Positions 23,562 to 26,067 of a stretch of DNA of 26,067 bases are shown here, piece by piece (positions within the stretch are counted from its first letter, which is position 1; the number at the start of each line of letters is the position of its first letter). The position numbers and the translations under genes are program-made. The notes below the pieces were generated by a model, which saw only the letters and a program-made list of their open reading frames with translations, did not search any database and was not told the origin of the DNA. Origin of the DNA: a virus. The stretch is taken from IMG/VR virus record IMGVR_UViG_3300033571_000586, positions 1 to 26,067 of that record. One strand, given 5' to 3'.

Positions 23562-23592
23562 TGTTAACCATGTGCCTTCTTTCTGGTTAACA
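23562..23592. repeat. 9-bp inverted repeat TGTTAACCA / TGGTTAACA
   Basis: Perfect arms at 23562-23570 and 23584-23592 with a 13-nt centre. The spacing (22 bp between arm starts, about two helical turns) suits a dimeric DNA-binding protein. No gene is nearby on either side, so its target is unclear. Confidence 0.5.
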
Positions 23593-23847
23593 CTTATTGG
23601 TTTTACTAATTTCTGGCAGAGTGTGTATATACGTACGTGACACCCCCGTATGGCCCATGCCCGCCCCCCTGATCCGCCCGGATAGGCATAGGTATAGGGC
23701 TTCGCCCCAGAATGTTTGTCTTCGGGATGCCAACACATTGATTTTCAACAACAAAATACAGAATGAATCTTTATGCTTTACCGAAGGTAGGGGAGTTTTT
23801 GGTGGGGTTTCCCACATCATGCCGCAATGCAGCGAAAGCATGAACGT

Positions 23848-23890
23848 CATCATGCCATCATCATGTCATCATCATGCCAGCATCATCATG
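23848..23890. repeat. CATCATCATG minisatellite
   Basis: About four tandem units of CATCATCATG plus one to four variable bases, the first unit shorter than the rest. It lies between the control region and the first palindrome. It has no coding sense in any convincing frame. Confidence 0.65.
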
Positions 23891-23957
23891 TTCGCTTTTC
23901 CTTGCGCATTATGCTCGCCAAAAGATTGCCGTCTCACAGCTCCCCTTTTCGTCCCCT

Positions 23958-23971
23958 CTCCCTTTAGGGAG
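23958..23971 (+). repeat. CTCCC-TTTA-GGGAG hairpin next to palindrome 1
   Basis: A 5-bp stem with loop TTTA that touches the conserved flank of the first TGTCGGA palindrome. Related C4/G4 hairpins with A/T-rich loops occur at 24093-24103, 24543-24554 and 24811-24826, all within the rightward region. Confidence 0.5.
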
Positions 23972-23972
23972 G

Positions 23973-23993
23973 ATATGTCGGATCGTCCGACAG
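23973..23993 (+). promoter_or_regulatory. Palindrome 1 of the TGTCGGA-N3-TCCGACA array
   Basis: The palindrome core is 23976-23992 with centre TCG. The left flank reads GGATA and the right flank GGTC. It stands 126 nt before the start of the first rightward gene and before a TTGACA box, so it heads the whole operon. Confidence 0.75.
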
Positions 23994-24031
23994 GTCAGCC
24001 TTTTGGCCCACTACCTTCGGTAAAATAGGGC

Positions 24032-24062
24032 TTGACAGCGGTTTCGTTTTGAGGTTTTGTTA
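24032..24062 (+). promoter_or_regulatory. Possible rightward promoter
   Basis: TTGACA at 24032-24037 is a perfect -35 box. The expected -10 position (TTTTGT after 17 nt, or TTGTTA after 19) is poor. It may need an activator or a phage factor. It is the only such box between the first palindrome and the first rightward gene. Confidence 0.35.
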
Positions 24063-24092
24063 ATAGGCCAAGTCGGCAAATCACTTGAAACA

Positions 24093-24103
24093 CCCCAAAG
24101 GGG
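24093..24103 (+). repeat. CCCC-AAA-GGGG hairpin in the leader of the first rightward gene
   Basis: A 4-bp GC stem with an AAA loop, 4 nt before the CGGAG ribosome site of the gene starting at 24119. It could modulate translation; it is one of four similar elements in this region. Confidence 0.45.
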
Positions 24104-24118
24104 AAACGGAGAAAAATC

Positions 24119-24706
24119 ATGGCTAACATTGCTAACGTAGTTATCGCTTCGGATTCTGTCGTTATGGTCGGCAAGAAAAAATTCACCCTCGATGCAGCGG
24201 TCAAGCATGCCGTTGCCGTCTATGATGCCATGTGGCTGCTTCAAGAGAAGCAGTTGGGCCACTACAAGGAAATCGGGGAAATCCTCCTAGGATTGCAAAG
24301 CCTCTTTGGCGACAACAAAGTTGCCTTTGGCAAATATCTTGAAGGTTCTGACATTGGTCAGATGTCACGTCAGGATCGTTCTGATGCCATGTTCCTCGCC
24401 GCAAACTGGACTAAAGTCCAGCAAATGAACAAAAGCGGTGCATTGGATACTCTTGGAGTATCGGCAATCCGTAAGCGTCTCAAAGCTGCCGAAGGCAAAG
24501 GTTCCAATGGGGCTGGAAAGCGGAAAGAGGATCAGGCCGTATCCCCTAAAGGGGAAACCGAAGGTGATGCAGCCCCTAAGGCAAAGCCTTTGGCTGTACA
24601 GAACGAGGCTGAATTGGCCGCTATGGTGATGCAGATTATCGTAGATAATAAGTTCAACATGACTGTGTTTGCCAAGGCTCTGGCAGAACTGCGGAAGGGG
24701 GCGTAA
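24119..24706 (+). CDS. Putative DNA-binding/early protein, first rightward gene
   Basis: The protein has 195 aa, with CGGAG 7 nt before the ATG. After a beta-rich start (ANVVIASDSVVMVGKKKF) it is helical. The part around residues 40-110, EKQLGHYKEIGEILLGLQSL, then FGKYLEGSDIGQMSRQDRSD and ALDTLGVSAIRKRLKAA, resembles DUF3102-type and other phage HTH proteins that act on DNA (by eye). A Lys/Gly/Glu-rich linker and a C-terminal helix (MVMQIIVDNKFNMTVFAKAL) follow. The stop codon sits in the loop of a GGGGGC/GCCCCC hairpin. It could be the regulator that binds the palindromes around it, but that is only a hypothesis. Confidence 0.7.
   Translation: MANIANVVIASDSVVMVGKKKFTLDAAVKHAVAVYDAMWLLQEKQLGHYKEIGEILLGLQSLFGDNKVAFGKYLEGSDIGQMSRQDRSDAMFLAANWTKVQQMNKSGALDTLGVSAIRKRLKAAEGKGSNGAGKRKEDQAVSPKGETEGDAAPKAKPLAVQNEAELAAMVMQIIVDNKFNMTVFAKALAELRKGA
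24543..24554 (+). repeat. CCCC-TAAA-GGGG element inside the gene
   Basis: A copy of the C4/G4 hairpin type within the linker region of the 195-aa gene, so the element is not limited to non-coding DNA. Confidence 0.4.
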
Positions 24707-24712
24707 GCCCCC
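24697..24712 (+). repeat. Hairpin enclosing the stop codon
   Basis: GGGGGC (24697-24702) and GCCCCC (24707-24712) enclose GTAA, with the TAA stop in the loop. It may stabilise the mRNA end or act with the terminator just downstream. Confidence 0.5.
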
Positions 24713-24743
24713 CACTACCTCACCCACATCATAGCACTGCATT

Positions 24744-24763
24744 AACCCCTACGGGGGTTTTTG
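24744..24763 (+). terminator. Intrinsic terminator after the first rightward gene
   Basis: AACCCC-TACG-GGGGTT followed by TTTG: a short GC-rich stem with a U-run. It ends the first transcription unit 38 nt after the stop codon. A second small hairpin, TAGTGC-AAA-GCACTA, follows at 24768-24782, directly before palindrome 2. Confidence 0.65.
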
Positions 24764-24784
24764 TCGTTAGTGCAAAGCACTAGG

Positions 24785-24805
24785 ATATGTCGGACGATCC
24801 GACAG
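24785..24805 (+). promoter_or_regulatory. Palindrome 2 of the array
   Basis: The core is 24788-24804 with centre CGA. Flanks are GGATA on the left and GATAG on the right. It lies just after the terminator and 37 nt before the next start codon, so a new transcription or translation unit begins here. Confidence 0.75.
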
Positions 24806-24810
24806 ATAGC

Positions 24811-24826
24811 ATCCCCTTTAGGGGAT
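24811..24826 (+). repeat. ATCCCC-TTTA-GGGGAT hairpin after palindrome 2
   Basis: A perfect 6-bp stem with loop TTTA, between palindrome 2 and the GGAGA ribosome site at 24832. It is the longest of the C4/G4 hairpins. Confidence 0.5.
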
Positions 24827-24841
24827 AGATTGGAGAACGAT

Positions 24842-24913
24842 ATGCGATACTGGATGCTTGCCCTAGCGGCATATGGCTTGTGCCTCACCCTTGCCTATGC
24901 GTTAATGACATGA
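24842..24913 (+). CDS. 23-aa hydrophobic microprotein
   Basis: The sequence MRYWMLALAAYGLCLTLAYA followed by LMT gives a single membrane-helix-sized peptide. A good GGAGA lies 6 nt before the ATG. The stop overlaps the next start as TGATG. Small single-helix proteins encoded early in phage infection often act on host membrane proteins; no specific role can be read here. Confidence 0.55.
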   Translation: MRYWMLALAAYGLCLTLAYALMT

Positions 24914-25119
24914 TGCACAGGCGTGATCGTATGGCGCAGCGCGCTGACAAGTGGTGGCGTAGCGTGTGGCATATGCAGATGTGTATGTCCGCGCGTGGCC
25001 CAGTGACGAGTCCCAAAACCTTGACAGACGGGGCAGATCATGCCAATGTCATTGGACTAAAGCGAAACCAGACCAGATATGTCGGACGATCCGACAGGTC
25101 GAACCAACAGGAGGAATGA
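24913..25119 (+). CDS. Possible small basic protein overlapping palindrome 3
   Basis: The frame has 68 codons from ATG 24913 (the stop of the microprotein overlaps it as TGATG). It is basic and Met/Trp-rich at the start (DKWWRSVWHMQMCMSARG). It ends 1 nt before the next ATG. Palindrome 3 and the next gene's ribosome site lie inside its 3' end, which argues against strong constraint on its protein. It is either a weak real gene or a stretch that merely stays open. Confidence 0.4.
   Translation: MHRRDRMAQRADKWWRSVWHMQMCMSARGPVTSPKTLTDGADHANVIGLKRNQTRYVGRSDRSNQQEE
25077..25097 (+). promoter_or_regulatory. Palindrome 3 of the array
   Basis: The core is 25080-25096 with centre CGA, left flank AGATA, right flank GGTC. 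AGGAGG and the ATG of the next gene follow within 25 nt. A TTGACA occurs 59 nt upstream (25021). Confidence 0.75.
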
Positions 25120-25120
25120 T

Positions 25121-25393
25121 ATGTGGAATGTAGTTATGGCAAAGGTGTGGATGTCGTTTGTGTACCTTGAGTGGGAGCGTGAATGCAATGGCATCATGCA
25201 GCACCTGAGTGTGCAGTTGTATAATGAGGGGCCTATGGATGTGCGTGTGACCTGCACCACTCCCGTCAAGGCTGACGAGTCCCGCTTCAAGCGCACCTTT
25301 GAGATGGGTGAGATGGCCCGCCGCTACCTCAAGGATGACGAGTCCCTTGATGACCTGTTCAACCACGTATTTTTCAACGGAAAGGGTTGCTAA
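25121..25393 (+). CDS. 90-aa early protein, unknown
   Basis: AGGAGG lies 6 nt before ATG 25121, the strongest ribosome site of the operon; a longer frame from 25079 would start inside the palindrome and is unlikely. The protein has aromatic and acidic stretches (FVYLEWERECNGIMQHLSVQ, then RYLKDDESLDDLFNHVFFNG), is soluble and has no known motif. Its stop is 1 nt before the next ATG, so the two genes should be coupled. I do not recognise it. Confidence 0.65.
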   Translation: MWNVVMAKVWMSFVYLEWERECNGIMQHLSVQLYNEGPMDVRVTCTTPVKADESRFKRTFEMGEMARRYLKDDESLDDLFNHVFFNGKGC

Positions 25394-25394
25394 G

Positions 25395-25664
25395 ATGCTG
25401 ATCACAATGAAATCTGAGATGACTGGTGTGATCCACACCAAGGACATCAGCATGACCCAAGACCAGTATGATGACTGGCTGATGGGTGCTGACCTGATCC
25501 AAGATGCCCTACCCCACCTGTCTGACAGTGAGCGTGAGTTCCTGATGACGGGGATCACTGACGAGGAGTGGGATTCTTTAGCGGATTCCCTCACGCTGGA
25601 TGATGACTATGACGGGTGGGATCACGAGGATGACCCGTCAGAGGATGATATGCTGTTTGGTTGA
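25395..25664 (+). CDS. 89-aa acidic early protein, conserved phage type
   Basis: Starts at ATG 25395 after GGAAAGGG. The middle, SMTQDQYDDWLMGADLIQDA, then LSDSEREFLMTGITDEEWDS, is a pattern seen in small acidic phage proteins ('...REFL.TGIT.EEWD'). The C-terminus is Asp/Glu-rich (DDDYDGWDHEDDPSEDD). Acidic early proteins can mimic DNA or inhibit host enzymes, but there is no direct evidence here. There is no palindrome between it and the gene upstream. Confidence 0.65.
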   Translation: MLITMKSEMTGVIHTKDISMTQDQYDDWLMGADLIQDALPHLSDSEREFLMTGITDEEWDSLADSLTLDDDYDGWDHEDDPSEDDMLFG

Positions 25665-25670
25665 CAGAGT

Positions 25671-25701
25671 ATTGCACCTTAGGCTAGGCTTAGGGTGTAA
25701 T
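25671..25701 (+). repeat. Hairpin before palindrome 4
   Basis: ATTGCACC (25671-25678) pairs with GGTGTAAT (25694-25701), with one G:U in RNA, around a TTAGGCTAGGCTTAG-type loop. There is no U-run, so processing or attenuation is more likely than termination. A TTGACA (25661) overlaps the end of the preceding gene. Confidence 0.45.
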
Positions 25702-25721
25702 GCTAAGGCAATCAACCAAGG

Positions 25722-25742
25722 ATATGTCGGACTGTCCGACAG
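25722..25742 (+). promoter_or_regulatory. Palindrome 4 of the array
   Basis: The core is 25725-25741 with centre CTG. It runs straight into GATAGGAGA, so only 4 nt separate the palindrome from the GGAG ribosome site. Anything bound here, or an RNA stem, could block ribosome entry. Confidence 0.75.
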
Positions 25743-25755
25743 ATAGGAGATTATG

Positions 25756-25992
25756 ATGAATGGCTGGAAGAACAAAGAGACATGGCTGGTCAACGTGTGG
25801 CTGGGTGACATGATTAATGACATCGTGGAGGAGAGTGGGGTTGACCCTACCCCTGACTACATTGAGACGTTGGTGTGTGATGCACTGGGTGGTGAGTTGG
25901 TTGAGGGTAACTCTGGCCTACTCACTGACCTACTCAACTGTGCGCTGGGCGAGATTGACTACCACGAATTGTCTGAACACTACAAACAATAG
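25756..25992 (+). CDS. 78-aa conserved phage protein (NGWKNKETW type)
   Basis: ATG 25756 is preferred over 25753 because it stands 6 nt, not 3, from GGAG. The opening MNGWKNKETWLVNVWLGD is a recognisable start found in many small phage and plasmid proteins ('NGWKN.ETW.V..W'). The remainder is acidic and helical (IVEESGVDPTPDYIETLVCD, then CALGEIDYHELSEHYKQ). The function of the family is not known to me. It is flanked by palindromes 4 and 5. Confidence 0.7.
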   Translation: MNGWKNKETWLVNVWLGDMINDIVEESGVDPTPDYIETLVCDALGGELVEGNSGLLTDLLNCALGEIDYHELSEHYKQ

Positions 25993-26013
25993 ATATGTCG
26001 GATCGTCCGACAG
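25993..26013 (+). promoter_or_regulatory. Palindrome 5 of the array
   Basis: The core is 25996-26012 with centre TCG, followed by GATAGGAG. The layout is the same as for palindrome 4: 4 nt between stem and GGAG. It begins just after the stop of the preceding gene. Confidence 0.75.
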
Positions 26014-26026
26014 ATAGGAGAACACG

Positions 26027-26067
26027 ATGGACTACTTGAGCAAGACAACACCCCTGTACACCAGTGA
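26027..26067 (+). CDS. Start of another early gene, cut by the window edge
   Basis: ATG 26027 with GGAG 6 nt upstream; 13 codons are visible (MDYLSKTTPLYTS) plus two bases. The spacing after palindrome 5 is the same as for the gene before. Nothing can be said of its function. Confidence 0.55.
   Translation, partial: MDYLSKTTPLYTS

Larger units (their letters stand above)
23312..23957. other. Gene-free stretch with short inverted repeats
   Basis: I see no convincing gene here: open frames lack ribosome sites and have non-protein-like composition. Structures present: an imperfect pair AGGCT-ACACC and GGTGT-AC-AGCCT (23351-23405); GGAGACA/TGTCTCC (23476-23507) with AGAG/CTCT inside; a 9-bp repeat at 23562-23592; a GC-rich strip 23640-23690; and a GGGC-TTC-GCCC hairpin (23697-23707). 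Some may be small-RNA hairpins or binding sites, but none is diagnostic. Confidence 0.5.

Noticed and set aside
23597-24028. 143-codon + frame in the control region
   Set aside because: The composition is not protein-like (Pro/Cys/His-rich, reads through the CAT minisatellite and palindrome 1) and it has no ribosome site.
25079-25120. Upstream in-frame start of the 90-aa gene inside palindrome 3
   Set aside because: The start would lie in the palindrome without a ribosome site, while ATG 25121 has AGGAGG at ideal distance.

Overview
The window is part of the genome of a tailed, short-tailed (podovirus-type) bacteriophage. It contains large terminase, portal, scaffold, major capsid protein, a tail adaptor of the gp11/gp4 kind, a tail nozzle of the gp12/gp10 kind, several tail fibre genes and a lysis cassette, with no long contractile or non-contractile tail genes. 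The many very short basic proteins, the M15 endopeptidase and the N-rich repeat protein at the left edge resemble phages known mainly from marine metagenomes. The host is probably an alphaproteobacterium (inference from tail-fibre-assembly protein resemblance and TTGAC-type -35 boxes). Both ends of the window cut through genes, and there is no integrase, repressor, RNA polymerase or DNA replication gene in view.

Layout. Positions 1-22967 form one long block transcribed leftwards. Reading 5' to 3' (right to left): a small unknown gene, lysis genes (M15 peptidase, coiled-coil/membrane protein, holin-like protein, lipoprotein with the layout of a one-piece spanin), a run of small basic or Cys-rich proteins, a beta-rich small protein, terminase small-subunit candidate(s), large terminase, portal, a 66-aa protein, a very large 1126-aa virion-type protein, scaffold, major capsid protein, a decoration-like protein, adaptor, nozzle, a 659-aa repeat fibre, two paralogous small fibres, two fibre-assembly-type proteins, a fibre with a self-cleaving S74 chaperone, a 50-aa partial copy of that fibre's start, and the first 508 codons of a repeat-rich protein that runs off the left edge.

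Positions 22968-24118 are a gene-free divergent control region. It holds two leftward promoter-like sites, a 30-bp perfect inverted repeat around an AT-rich core with iteron-like repeats, several shorter inverted repeats and a CAT-rich minisatellite. It could be an origin, a control region, or both.

Positions 24119-26067 are the start of a rightward operon of small, probably early, genes. Its most striking property is a 17-bp perfect palindrome, TGTCGGA-N3-TCCGACA, in a conserved flank (GATA on the left, G then ATAG or GTC on the right). It occurs five times in 2 kb, always in the same orientation and at the head of a gene or gene group, and I saw it nowhere else in the window. This array is the best candidate here for an undescribed control system.

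Three leftward sites have the pattern TTGAC(A/T)-N16/17-TATAA(C/G). Two of them place the start codon 5-6 nt after the -10 box, which suggests leaderless mRNAs. The capsid gene has its own promoter with a 5' stem-loop, and terminator-like hairpins flank the next gene. Start codons were chosen by ribosome-binding sites and stop/start overlaps; many genes are joined by ATGA, TGATG, TAATG or GTGA overlaps.
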